NCBI RefSeq assembly: GCF_025264645.1
Contig: NZ_CP073696.1
Location: 682,001 to 746,000, forward strand
From: Edaphobacter lichenicola
GTDB taxonomy: Bacteria > Acidobacteriota > Terriglobia > Terriglobales > Acidobacteriaceae
Direction of reading: 5' to 3'
Length of the DNA stretch: 64,000 nt
The notes under the pieces are model-generated. The model did no database searches. It had not been told where the DNA came from and was given only the letters and a program-made list of their open reading frames with translations. Both the position numbers and the translations under genes were made by a program. This document shows, piece by piece, positions 17,433 through 25,893 of the stretch. How positions within the stretch are numbered: position 1 is the first letter of the stretch; the number at the start of each line of letters is the position of its first letter.

Positions 17433-17502
17433 AGCTGGGCTGGCAAAGACCTGGTGATCTGCTCCATTTTATTGGCTCGGCTCATCGGCGGATTTCTCCT
17501 TC

Positions 17503-17550
17503 GCCTCCGTCAGCAGTCTGTCTGTAGCCTCCGCCAGCAGTCTGTCTGTA
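17503..17550 (+). repeat. Tandem 24-bp duplication
   Basis: The 24-bp unit at 17503-17526 is repeated directly at 17527-17550 with one T/C change. It lies in the gap between the small membrane protein and the 20-bp repeats. No gene crosses it. It may be a simple slippage duplication. Confidence 0.8.
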
Positions 17551-17588
17551 GAGAGATATGTGCAGCTCGCTCCTAAAAAGTAACGGGG

Positions 17589-17729
17589 ATGTAATCACCC
17601 GCTTGCATCGACGACCTGTAGTTTTCAACCACTTAGGCGAATTGAGGGCAATGCAAGCAACCGATTACATATTTGCTCACGAGTCTTCAATAACTTAGCC
17701 GATAAAAGCATGCAAGCAGTTGATTACAT
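17589..17729. repeat. Three 20-bp iteron-like repeats
   Basis: The motif ATGCAAGCNNNNGATTACAT occurs three times: inverted at 17589-17608, direct at 17651-17670 and direct at 17710-17729. All 16 fixed bases match in each copy. The two direct copies share more upstream sequence (CTTAGGCGA and CTTAGCCGA). Spacing start to start is 62 and 59 bp, close to six helical turns. They sit 100-240 bp upstream of a small RHH-like gene and about 1.1 kb from the integrase. Likely roles are operators for that protein, integrase/excisionase arm sites or iterons; the sequence alone does not decide. Confidence 0.85.
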
Positions 17730-17829
17730 TGTAGTTAACCCTCGCGATACCCCAAGATAAACACTTCGATTACAAGGCCAATCTCTGCGAATATCTTGCC
17801 TGTAGCTGGAAGTCAAACGGAGGCAGATC

Positions 17830-18072
17830 ATGAACATCGAGCAGCTGAAGCGGCTTTCCCTAAAATCTGTTAATGAACCGATGGTCGAGTACACGTTAGA
17901 AGTTGACGTCGAAATAGTAGAAGCGATGAACGACCTCATCGCAGAGCTGAACGCGGAAGGTTATCCCGTCACTTTAGATCACGTTGTTGACCAAGCGCTA
18001 ACCGAATGGTGTGAATCGGACGGGCCACGGAAGTTAGTGGAGAAGATGCGCCGAAGTGAGGCAACATCGTGA
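17830..18072 (+). CDS. Small ribbon-helix-helix-like protein
   Basis: An 80-residue protein. A beta strand (EYTLEVDVEI) is followed by two helices (VEAMNDLIAELNAEG and LDHVVDQALTEW), the layout of ribbon-helix-helix DNA-binding proteins, which act as dimers on repeated operators. Three 20-bp repeats upstream are natural candidates for its binding sites (inference). Its TGA overlaps the GTG of the next gene. A CopG/antitoxin-like role is possible, but the fold is assigned by eye. Confidence 0.55.
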   Translation: MNIEQLKRLSLKSVNEPMVEYTLEVDVEIVEAMNDLIAELNAEGYPVTLDHVVDQALTEWCESDGPRKLVEKMRRSEATS

Positions 18073-18350
18073 CGAGTCGCTGTTTCATCGACGGCGCACT
18101 GCTTGACGCGTTTCTCGATGGCTTCACGGGGGCCGGCCTATGGGAAAAGCTCAGCCCACCAGGCCGTCCAGATCAATTCAGAGCAGTTATGCGTGCGGGG
18201 ATCTATGGCTTTGTTGCAGCGGTCGTAGCCCTCCTCGGCTTCTTCTGCCTAGTCATACATAATCACCCAATCACGGCCGGAATTCTGATCGGCTCGCTCT
18301 ATCTCGGACAAGTCGTTCGATTCATCCGTCGCCGTCGGAGACGAACATAG
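18069..18350 (+). CDS. Small membrane protein
   Basis: A 93-residue protein starting at GTG 18069, overlapping the stop of the RHH-like gene. The N-terminal third is soluble. Two hydrophobic segments follow (about residues 42-60, IYGFVAAVVALLGFFCLVI, and 66-83, ITAGILIGSLYLGQVV), and the protein ends in a run of arginines (RRRRRR). If the pair with the RHH-like protein is a toxin-antitoxin module, this would be the toxin, but there is no direct evidence for that. Confidence 0.5.
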   Translation: MTSRCFIDGALLDAFLDGFTGAGLWEKLSPPGRPDQFRAVMRAGIYGFVAAVVALLGFFCLVIHNHPITAGILIGSLYLGQVVRFIRRRRRRT

Positions 18351-18572
18351 TGGCAGCTTCACCACGGGAAAACACTATCGCCATTGGTGAATATTGACCT
18401 CGTCTGAATCCTTCTCTGTAGCAGGATCATCTAATAGCTCTTCAAGGGGATCGCACACTCTTAGCTGATCGTCGCTGCTCCACACAGCGTGACGGCACAC
18501 TCACCGACCGACCCATCGGACGCTGGGACGCTTTAACTCCGCCTGACGCCATACGCATCGGGCCTGCGAAAC

Positions 18573-18833
18573 GTGGAGCTTCAATTGAAGGACAATACTC
18601 ATTACTGCCGTACTCACATAAACAGGGCGCTGAACACCGCCGAAGCCGCAGACTTACTCGGCATACGCCCGGCCACACTTCGGGGTTGGAAGGCCCAGAG
18701 GGTGGGGCCACCATTCATACAACTCTCCCCTCGATGCGTGCGTTATGCTGAGAGCGACATACTTCGGTATGCCAACGAGCGAAGAGTCGTCCCTAGCGTG
18801 CGCGAACACGGGAGGCGTCTTGAAGCTCAATAA
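18573..18833 (+). CDS. Excisionase-like helix-turn-helix protein
   Basis: An 86-residue protein (GTG start). The core TAEAADLLGIRPATLRGWK is a winged helix-turn-helix of the MerR/HTH_17 type, followed by a wing (RVGPPFIQLSPRCVRY) and a last helix (ESDILRYANER). Proteins of this kind next to a tyrosine integrase usually act as excisionase (recombination directionality factor) or regulator. It overlaps the integrase gene by 14 bp, so the two are made together. Confidence 0.8.
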   Translation: MELQLKDNTHYCRTHINRALNTAEAADLLGIRPATLRGWKAQRVGPPFIQLSPRCVRYAESDILRYANERRVVPSVREHGRRLEAQ

Positions 18834-19968
18834 GAAAACAGGTAGTCCGTTCTGGTGGTATGACTTCTACTTCGAAGGAAAGCGTCATCGCGGTTCCACC
18901 GGAGAGAAGACAAGAGCAGCGGCTGGAACAGTAGCCGCCGCCACACTCACCAGGTTGACAGAAGGCAGCACCATTACGAAGAGGGGCTATAAGGCGCCCA
19001 TCTTGCGGGAGTTCGCAACTCGGTTCCTCACCTGGTCGCAGAATTCCAGCACAATCAAACCGAACACCCAGCGCTACTACAAGTACGGCTGGCGGCTACT
19101 GTCCATGACGATTCTTGCCCAAATGCCGATCGATCAGATCACAGCGGAACAGATTGACATCATGAAGTTCCGCAGGCCTGTTATCGATCGGAGAACAAGG
19201 AAAGAGACCGGTGAGCTGACCGGTTGCTCGCGGGCCTATACAAACCAGGCGCTTCGAACTTTGAAGGTCATGTTGGGTAAGGCTCGAGAGTGGAAGGTGC
19301 TCACAGAGCAAACCAGTTTTACCATACCGGAAGCACCTGGACGAAAGCTTCTAATCAACGACACTGCCGAACTTGCGCTCGAACGGGAACTGGGTAACAG
19401 TTCCAGCCGATCGAAGATGCGGTACAGGGCATGGCTCATCACGATGATCATGCAGGACACTGGAATGCGTCCTTCAGAAGTCTTCGAGATTCGCCTTGAG
19501 AACCTTCTCTGGGCGGAGCGTCGGATCTGGATCCCGTCGGGCAAGACGGCAAAGTCACGCCGGTTTGTTGGCATGACCGAGCGGATGCATCAGTTATTGT
19601 CCTCATGGTGTCACGGTAGCGAAGGTCCGGGGTGGCTATTCCCGAGCAACAGCAAGACTGGCCACTTGATGTCGATCGCAGGAAGCTTCCAGGCAGCCCG
19701 AGACCGAGCAGGGCTCGATGGGAGGCTGGTTCCTTACTCTGCACGCCACACCTACGCGACGTATGCTGTCCGGGCAACTGGAAACTTGTTTGCCGTCCGA
19801 GACCAAATGGGTCACGTAGACATCAAGTCAATGGATCCTTACCAGCATCAGGAAACTGAGGAGCTGGTAGTGGCGCTCAACAAGCGAAACTCTGGCCGCG
19901 GGGCGCTTTCATCTGTTGGTCACACTTTTGGTCACACTAACCGTCTTGAGGCCTCAAAAACTGCATGA
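18820..19968 (+). CDS. int: Tyrosine recombinase (island integrase)
   Basis: A 382-residue integrase. TTG 18820 is chosen because GGGAGG lies 4 nt upstream and the protein then begins with the usual DNA-binding start (LKLNKKTGSPFWWYDFYF). An SAM-like core-binding domain covers about residues 65-165. The catalytic domain has the first Arg in TGMRPSEV, the box II Arg in YSARHTYAT, a Gly-His in MGHVD and the nucleophile Tyr in MDPYQH. The first box II residue, usually His in HxxR, is Tyr here. It ends about 20 bp before the attachment site, as expected for an element in a tRNA gene. Confidence 0.92.
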   Translation: MKLNKKTGSPFWWYDFYFEGKRHRGSTGEKTRAAAGTVAAATLTRLTEGSTITKRGYKAPILREFATRFLTWSQNSSTIKPNTQRYYKYGWRLLSMTILAQMPIDQITAEQIDIMKFRRPVIDRRTRKETGELTGCSRAYTNQALRTLKVMLGKAREWKVLTEQTSFTIPEAPGRKLLINDTAELALERELGNSSSRSKMRYRAWLITMIMQDTGMRPSEVFEIRLENLLWAERRIWIPSGKTAKSRRFVGMTERMHQLLSSWCHGSEGPGWLFPSNSKTGHLMSIAGSFQAARDRAGLDGRLVPYSARHTYATYAVRATGNLFAVRDQMGHVDIKSMDPYQHQETEELVVALNKRNSGRGALSSVGHTFGHTNRLEASKTA

Positions 19969-19988
19969 ACACTGGGGGTGGGCGGAAT

Positions 19989-20044
19989 GACCAGTTCGAC
20001 TCTTAATCGACTGGTCGTAGGTTCGATCCCTACCGCGTCCACCA
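19989..20044 (+). other. Right attachment site: displaced tRNA-Lys(CTT) 3' end
   Basis: From about 19997 the sequence matches a tRNA-Lys from the anticodon arm onward: loop CTCTTAA (anticodon CTT), T arm GTAGG/CCTAC around TTCGATC, acceptor strand CGCGTCC and ACCA. The matching 5' acceptor strand GGACGCG and the D arm are absent upstream, so this is not a working tRNA gene. The anticodon loop is the centre of an inverted repeat: GACCAGTTCGA on the left and TCGACTGGTC on the right. That is the layout of a tyrosine-recombinase core site with a 7-bp crossover region. The intact tRNA should be at the island's other end, left of the window. Confidence 0.85.
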
Positions 20045-20288
20045 CTTCTTTTCTCCAATCTGTCAAACGCCTACTGGTTGCAAGGTCGTTTCTCGCTACG
20101 ATGTATTTTTTAAGCGCTGACCATGCTTTCACCGTCGACGGTGGTGATCGCTAACCCGCAGTGGGTCAAGTCTTTGACGCAGATTCTGTTTTATTTGACT
20201 TCTTGTGGGGAGCAGGCGTCTCTGCTTTCGGAACGAGAAATCTCCTTCGCTAACAGTAGAATATGGGAACATTTTGGAGGCGAGGCGT

Positions 20289-21383
20289 ATGGGCTCTTTC
20301 CGTTACACTTCGGCCCTCAAGAAGCAACGATCAACTGTATCTCTCGTAATCTTGAGCGTCTTGGTTGGGGGTTGCAATTCGAAGAGTGTGTCGTCCAGGC
20401 CAACTGTCCAGATCACGCAAGTTCCGGCCGCTAATCCTGGAGGTCCCGTAGAGCTGGATTTTATTGAAGGACGGGTGAGCGGTGTCAAACCAGGTCAACA
20501 GATCGTACTTTACGCACGCAGCGGCGTTTGGTGGATTCAACCTTTTGCGAACCAGCCTTTTACGAAGATTCAACCCGATTCGACCTGGAGGAACTCGACT
20601 CATCTGGGCACCGACTACGCAGCTCTTCTCGTTGAGCCCGACTTTCACCCCGCGGCGAAGATTACGGCTCTGCCTGCAGAGGGAAACGGAGTAGTCGCAG
20701 TTGCTGTTTCGATGGGCCAACCTGTTGCACCGATCGTTTCCAAGGTCATCCACTTTAGTGGGTATGACTGGGCAGTGCGTAACGCGGCGAACGACCGAGG
20801 AGGGCAATCCAACTTCTATGATGCTTCGAATGTGTGGACCGATAAGAACGGCTTTCTGCACCTTCGAATGGAGGAGCATGACGGCGTATGGACATGTGCG
20901 GAGGTGAGTCTGAACCGAAGTCTGGGTTATGGTACGTACACCTTTGTCGTTCAAGATATCGGTCATTTTGGCCCATCTGCTGCTCTGGGTTTATTTACAA
21001 ACGATGACTTTCGCCCGGATGACATACGTAGTGAACTCGACATCGAGCTGAGCCGCTGGGGAATTGCGGACAATAAGAATGCGCAATATGTTGTCCAACC
21101 TTTCTATATCCCTGAAAACGTCTCTCGATTCACGGCTCCTGCAGGAGTGCTGACGCACATGTTACGTTGGGAGTCAGGGCGCGCTTCCTTCAAGACTGTC
21201 CGCGGACGAGTGACAGGCCCTGGAGCGACAACGATCAGTGAACACACCTTTACCTTAGGGGTTCCGACTCCCGCCAAAGAGACGGCTCACATTGGTTTGT
21301 ACAGTTATCGATATAGAAATTCGAAGAGCACATCGCAACAACCGGTCGAGGTTGTGATTGAAAAATTCGAATTCCTACCGTGA
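20289..21383 (+). CDS. Lipoprotein with GH16-like domain
   Basis: A 364-residue protein from ATG 20289. A lipobox (VLVGGC) ends a signal peptide of about 27 residues, so it is probably a lipoprotein. The C-terminal 220 residues have the concanavalin-like beta-sandwich look of glycoside hydrolase family 16 (AEVSLNRSLGYGTY, then DIRSELDIELSRWG). Several acidic residues fall in the DIELSRW strand, but the canonical ExDxxE catalytic triad is not clearly present. It may be a carbohydrate-binding or inactive relative. It lies just upstream of a Reg_prop sensor kinase. Confidence 0.65.
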   Translation: MGSFRYTSALKKQRSTVSLVILSVLVGGCNSKSVSSRPTVQITQVPAANPGGPVELDFIEGRVSGVKPGQQIVLYARSGVWWIQPFANQPFTKIQPDSTWRNSTHLGTDYAALLVEPDFHPAAKITALPAEGNGVVAVAVSMGQPVAPIVSKVIHFSGYDWAVRNAANDRGGQSNFYDASNVWTDKNGFLHLRMEEHDGVWTCAEVSLNRSLGYGTYTFVVQDIGHFGPSAALGLFTNDDFRPDDIRSELDIELSRWGIADNKNAQYVVQPFYIPENVSRFTAPAGVLTHMLRWESGRASFKTVRGRVTGPGATTISEHTFTLGVPTPAKETAHIGLYSYRYRNSKSTSQQPVEVVIEKFEFLP

Positions 21384-21387
21384 AACC

Positions 21388-24300
21388 ATGATGCATCGGC
21401 GTGGGCTACGTAAGGGACTTCTATGTGGACTCGCGCTGTTATGTCTTGTGAACACTGCTTTTGGATTAGACCCTACCCGGAAGATCTCACAATATGTCCA
21501 TGACAAGTGGGGAGATGACAAAGGATTCGTTGGAGGAAGAATTTATGCCATTCGCCAGTCGTCCGATGGGTATCTGTGGATGGGAACCGAAAGGGGTCTA
21601 GTCCGATTCGACGGATCTAATTTTATTCTGATTAAACGACCTCTTCCGGACTCGCCCCCGATTAGCCATGTGCGCGATCTCGTTACCGACGCGAGCGGGA
21701 ACCTCTGGACTCGTCTCGAGGGTCCCAGCATGCTTCTTTATCGTGACGGGAAGTTCGAGGACCCATACGCCCGGTTCGATCTTCAGGACATGACCTTTAC
21801 AGCGACCGTTGCGGATGACGCGGGTCGCGTCATTCTCTCCGGGCTAGGGGAGGGGACGTTCCGATATGAAGACGGTCGCTTGGAGACAATAGTCAGCGCA
21901 GATCAAAATCCCGGTATTGTGATTTCACTCGCAACGACGCGAGACCAAAGCATTTGGCTCGGCACACAAGCTAACGGCCTCTTTCGCGTGAGCCAAGGGC
22001 ACATTTCCAGAGTTGCACAAGAACTCAAGGATTTGAAGATCAATGCTCTTCTGCCCGCAGACACTGGGGGGGTGTGGATTGGGACCGATAACGGACTTCA
22101 TTTGTGGGAGGGGGGCGTACTGGCTAAGCTCAACCTGCCTTCGCCGCTTAGGCAACTCCAGATTCTGACGATGGTCAGAGACGATGACGCAAACATCTGG
22201 ATTGGAACGAACCATGGCATCGTGCGCATCACTCGATCCGGCGCTGTTTCGCTCGACCAACTCAACCCAAAGTCTGGATACGAAGTAACAGCAATCTATG
22301 AAGACCTGAACGGAGATATTTGGTTCGGCGGCTCGCGAGGAGTCGAGCGGCTACGAAATGGAATGTTTACGACGTATTCGACTTCTGACGGTCTACCGTC
22401 CAGCGGCATGGGTTCGGTCTACGCCGACTCCAAGGGGCGGGTCTGGTTTGCGCCACTCTCCGGTGGTCTGTTTTGGATGAAGGAAGGACGAGTTGGCCAT
22501 GTATCTGTCGACGGACTGGACCACGATGTTGTGTATTCCATCAGCGGTGGTGGCGGCGAAGTTTGCGTTGGCCGGCAACAGGGCGGTCTTACTGTACTGA
22601 CGGAAGAGGGCGATTCATTTACTGCCCGCACCTATACCGAGGCGGATGGGCTTGCGCAGAACAGCGTCTATTCCGTGCACCGTGATCGCGATGGGACGAT
22701 TTGGGCTGGAACGGTGAGCGCTGGTGTAAGCAGATTGAAAGGCGGAAAGTTCACCAATTTTTCGGACGCCAATGGACTCCCATCCAATGCAGTCAATTCG
22801 ATTGTGGAGGGTTTCGATGGCGCGACATGGTTGGCTACGCCAAGCGGTCTGGCTTCGTTCGCGAATGGACATTGGAGCAAGTACACAGCTCGTGATGGCC
22901 TGTCATCATCGATGGTTAGAACAGTCTTCGAAGACACAACGCATGTACTCTGGCTCGCTACTTCTGGCGGCCTGGCGTTTTTATCTTCTGGACAGATCCA
23001 GGTTCCAGAGAGGCTGCCGGAGGCGTTACGGGAGCAGATCTTCGGGATTGCGGAGGACGGCACAGGCTCACTATGGTTTACCACTTCAGATCACATACTG
23101 CGGGTGAACAAGGATCGGCTTCTGAGCGGTACGCTCTCTGACTTAGATGTTCAAAGCTATGGAGTCGAAGACGGTCTCCTCGGAGTAGAAGGCGTCAGCC
23201 GCGATCGCACCGTCGTTGCCGATCACCTCGGCCGCATCTGGATCGCGCTTAAGTCGGGTTTGTCCCTGGCCGATCCGATCGTTACCTCAAAAGACGCGGT
23301 TCCAACCAAGGTTCGAATCGAATCTATGGCGGCTGGCGGAAGCCGGGTGAACATGCAGAATCCCATCAAGATCAGCTCTGGAATTCAAAGCATTACCTTG
23401 AACTACGGGAGTACAAACCTGGCTGTGCCGGAACGCATCCGTTTTCGCTATAAGCTCGATGGGTCCGGTCAAGGCTGGAGCGAGACCGTTGCGTCAAGGC
23501 AGGTTGTCTACAATAACCTCGGCCCTGGCACTTATCTTTTCCGCATCGTTGCCTCCAACAGTGCCGGTCTTTGGAATGGTCCGGAGACTTCTGTGCCTTT
23601 CGTCATCGAACCCGCGTTCTGGCAAACGTTGTGGTTCCGAATGGCTTGTCTCGCAGCGTGTTGCCTGATCGTCCTGGCCATATATCGCTTGCGTATTCAT
23701 CAATTGACGGGACGATTAAATGTTGGTTTCCAGGAGCGGCTCGCTGAGCGTACACGGATTGCACAGGAGTTGCATGACACGCTGCTCCAAGGTGTTCTGA
23801 GCGCCTCTTTGCAGCTTGATGTAGCTGAAGACCAACTTCCGGAGGACTCTCCCGCCAAACCTCTTTTGAAACGAGTTCTGCAGTTGATGAGTACAGTCAC
23901 CGAAGAAGGTAGAAATGCGCTCCGTGGGCTGCGAACAATGGAGCCGGGGAACCAGAGCCTTGAGACTTCCTTCTCGCTACTGAGGCAAGAATTCTCCCTC
24001 GACGGCAAAACTGACTATCGCGTTATCGTTGACAGTGTGGCGCGTCCATTGCGGCCGCTGATCCGCGATGAAGTCTACCGCATTGGCCGCGAGGCCCTAT
24101 TGAATGCATTTATGCATGCACACGCGAACCGTATCGAAGTCGAAGTAGACTATTCGAGCAGACATCTTAGAGTCTTGGTGCGCGACGATGGCCGTGGAAT
24201 CGATCCTCAGGTACTGCATGCAGGCCGGGAGGGACACTGGGGACTCGTCGGCATCCGAGAGCGCTCCGAACGAATTGGCGCTAATCTAAGACTTCGGAGC

Positions 24301-24444
24301 CGCATTGGTGCAGGAACTGAAGTGGACCTGACCGTTCCTGGCTCGATCGCATTCGAAAAAGATTCGAATGGCTCTATATCGCAGTGGTTCCGTTGGCTCC
24401 GCCGAGAGAGGCTCGAGACGCCGAAGCACGATAAAGGGAAGTGA
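21388..24444 (+). CDS. Reg_prop sensor histidine kinase
   Basis: A 1018-residue kinase. A signal peptide (residues 1-27) leads into a periplasmic beta-propeller of Reg_prop repeats (about 40-640; repeated phrases such as DGYLWMGTERGLVRFDG and GTIWAGT). A Y_Y_Y domain (about 686-735) and a membrane helix (about 743-765) follow. The cytoplasmic part has a HisKA_3 dimerisation helix with the phospho-acceptor His796 (ELHDTLLQG) and an HATPase_c domain (about 890-987, DDGRGIDP and GLVGIRER). The layout matches BaeS/hybrid-like sensors of saccharides in Bacteroidetes and acidobacteria. The LuxR-type regulator next door is the likely partner. Confidence 0.9.
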   Translation: MMHRRGLRKGLLCGLALLCLVNTAFGLDPTRKISQYVHDKWGDDKGFVGGRIYAIRQSSDGYLWMGTERGLVRFDGSNFILIKRPLPDSPPISHVRDLVTDASGNLWTRLEGPSMLLYRDGKFEDPYARFDLQDMTFTATVADDAGRVILSGLGEGTFRYEDGRLETIVSADQNPGIVISLATTRDQSIWLGTQANGLFRVSQGHISRVAQELKDLKINALLPADTGGVWIGTDNGLHLWEGGVLAKLNLPSPLRQLQILTMVRDDDANIWIGTNHGIVRITRSGAVSLDQLNPKSGYEVTAIYEDLNGDIWFGGSRGVERLRNGMFTTYSTSDGLPSSGMGSVYADSKGRVWFAPLSGGLFWMKEGRVGHVSVDGLDHDVVYSISGGGGEVCVGRQQGGLTVLTEEGDSFTARTYTEADGLAQNSVYSVHRDRDGTIWAGTVSAGVSRLKGGKFTNFSDANGLPSNAVNSIVEGFDGATWLATPSGLASFANGHWSKYTARDGLSSSMVRTVFEDTTHVLWLATSGGLAFLSSGQIQVPERLPEALREQIFGIAEDGTGSLWFTTSDHILRVNKDRLLSGTLSDLDVQSYGVEDGLLGVEGVSRDRTVVADHLGRIWIALKSGLSLADPIVTSKDAVPTKVRIESMAAGGSRVNMQNPIKISSGIQSITLNYGSTNLAVPERIRFRYKLDGSGQGWSETVASRQVVYNNLGPGTYLFRIVASNSAGLWNGPETSVPFVIEPAFWQTLWFRMACLAACCLIVLAIYRLRIHQLTGRLNVGFQERLAERTRIAQELHDTLLQGVLSASLQLDVAEDQLPEDSPAKPLLKRVLQLMSTVTEEGRNALRGLRTMEPGNQSLETSFSLLRQEFSLDGKTDYRVIVDSVARPLRPLIRDEVYRIGREALLNAFMHAHANRIEVEVDYSSRHLRVLVRDDGRGIDPQVLHAGREGHWGLVGIRERSERIGANLRLRSRIGAGTEVDLTVPGSIAFEKDSNGSISQWFRWLRRERLETPKHDKGK

Positions 24445-24453
24445 GTACGTACA

Positions 24454-25083
24454 ATGAACGTTGCTCCCAGAATTCGGGTTTTTTGCGTTGACGATCACCC
24501 TCTCATGAGGGAAGGCATTGCGGCAGTCATCAGAAATGAACCCGACATGCAATTGGTTGCAGAGGCATCGACGGGACAGGAAGCCATTCAGGGATTTCGT
24601 GCACATCGGCCCGACGTGACGCTCATGGATGTCCGGATGCCGGACATGGGGGGCATCGATGCATTACTCGCGATTCGCACGCAGTTCGCAGATGCCCGTG
24701 TGATCATGCTGACGACGTTTGAAGGAGACGCGGAGATTCAGCGCGCGCTGGCAGCAGGAGCGCAAGGCTACATGCTCAAAAGCATGCCTCGAAAACAGCT
24801 GGTAGAGACTATTCGCAAGGTGCATGCCGGACATAAACACATCCCTCCCGAGGTTGCTGCTCAGCTCATGGAACACCTTTTGGGTGAAACGCTGAGTAAG
24901 CGAGAGGTTGAGGTTCTTCAGAAAGTCGCCGGAGGAAATCGAAACAGCGATATTGCGGCACTTCTTTTCGTCTCTGAGGAAACAGTCAAGGGACATATTA
25001 AGCACATTATGGAGAAACTCGGTGCAAGCGATCGTACCGAGGCCGTGTCTATCGGAATCAGACGCGGAATCATTCATCTCTAG
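24454..25083 (+). CDS. NarL/FixJ-type response regulator
   Basis: A 209-residue regulator. A receiver domain (residues 6-122) has the acidic pair (VDDH), the phospho-acceptor Asp59 (LMDVRMP), a Thr switch (MLTT) and a Lys (MLKS). A LuxR-type helix-turn-helix follows (LSKREVEVLQKVAGG, then NSDIAALLFVSEETVKGHIKHIMEKL). It starts 9 bp after the Reg_prop kinase stop and pairs with it. Targets are unknown; the nearby GH16-like lipoprotein gene is a fair guess. Confidence 0.93.
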   Translation: MNVAPRIRVFCVDDHPLMREGIAAVIRNEPDMQLVAEASTGQEAIQGFRAHRPDVTLMDVRMPDMGGIDALLAIRTQFADARVIMLTTFEGDAEIQRALAAGAQGYMLKSMPRKQLVETIRKVHAGHKHIPPEVAAQLMEHLLGETLSKREVEVLQKVAGGNRNSDIAALLFVSEETVKGHIKHIMEKLGASDRTEAVSIGIRRGIIHL

Positions 25084-25202
25084 TCCCACTCACACCCCAA
25101 GTATCCGGAGAATGTGCAAGAGGTGTATAAAATGCACTCGTTTGGGGGGTTCATTCCGCAGCGAAAGAAGCTAGTCTCTTCCAGGCGCGTTTTTAAGCCC
25201 CC

Positions 25203-25208
25203 AGGAGG
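25203..25208 (+). promoter_or_regulatory. Ribosome binding site for a CTG start
   Basis: AGGAGG at 25203-25208, followed by six bases and then CTG 25215. This decides the start of the DoxX gene, since no ATG, GTG or TTG occurs in frame until 25317, which would delete the first membrane segment. Confidence 0.65.
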
Positions 25209-25214
25209 CAGCGT

Positions 25215-25637
25215 CTGCAGCGGCTTTTTCCCAGTTTTCCGGAGGGGTGGCCGGGGATCGGCCTTATCTTCCTACGACTTGCTCTTGCACACAACGCAAT
25301 CCATAGCGGTGTCGAGGTGATCGTTGAACCCGGCAGTCATGCGATTGGCGTTTGGGTCGTTGGATCGCTTGCAATCGCAGTTGGAGCGGTGATTTTCATC
25401 GGCTTTCTTACGCCTATTGCGAGCGCTGCGGCAACAGTTGGTTATCTTATGGTGGGCATTTCGTCGTTTTTGATGACTGCGGCAAACAACCTCGTCAGTA
25501 CGTCAGCGGCCTTCAATCTGGCCGCGATGTCGGGGGCGCTTGTCTTGCTTGGTCCGGGCGCTTTTTCACTTGATGCGCGTCTCTTTGGCAGGCGCGAGAT
25601 CATTATTCCTGAAGTTCGACGTTCACCTCCTCAATAA
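25215..25637 (+). CDS. DoxX-family membrane protein (CTG start)
   Basis: A 140-residue protein with four membrane segments, the usual length for DoxX. The start residues (LQRLFPSFPEGWPGIGL) match the family N-terminus, but the first codon is CTG, placed six bases after AGGAGG. Starting at GTG 25317 would give 106 residues and lose the first helix. DoxX proteins are quinone-linked or of unknown function. The next segments are WVVGSLAIAVGAVIFIGFL, IASAAATVGYLMVGISSFLM and NLAAMSGALVLLGP. The alternative reading is a gene with a recently mutated start. Confidence 0.65.
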   Translation: MQRLFPSFPEGWPGIGLIFLRLALAHNAIHSGVEVIVEPGSHAIGVWVVGSLAIAVGAVIFIGFLTPIASAAATVGYLMVGISSFLMTAANNLVSTSAAFNLAAMSGALVLLGPGAFSLDARLFGRREIIIPEVRRSPPQ

Positions 25638-25893
25638 TTCCCATGGAAATTCGAAGCTTCAGTGAAATTGAACGCAATCGTTAATCGCACGCTGGGGAGT
25701 AAATTACCCCCTAAATAGTGGTATCGGATGCGCACCAGTCACGAGCGTTGAAAATAACTTCCTTTGCGGGATGTAATCTTTCGAGTTTTCCTTCATATTC
25801 ACTTCAGCAGTATCGAATCCGGAAGGCTCATTAGAAAGTTACAAATCACTCATTCTCTGAATCGGTAAAGCTTGAATTGGAGGTTCGGTTTTC

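Noticed and set aside
20123..20434. Forward open frame before the lipoprotein
   Set aside because: Out of frame with the lipoprotein and overlapping it; the lipobox and start at 20289 are far better supported.
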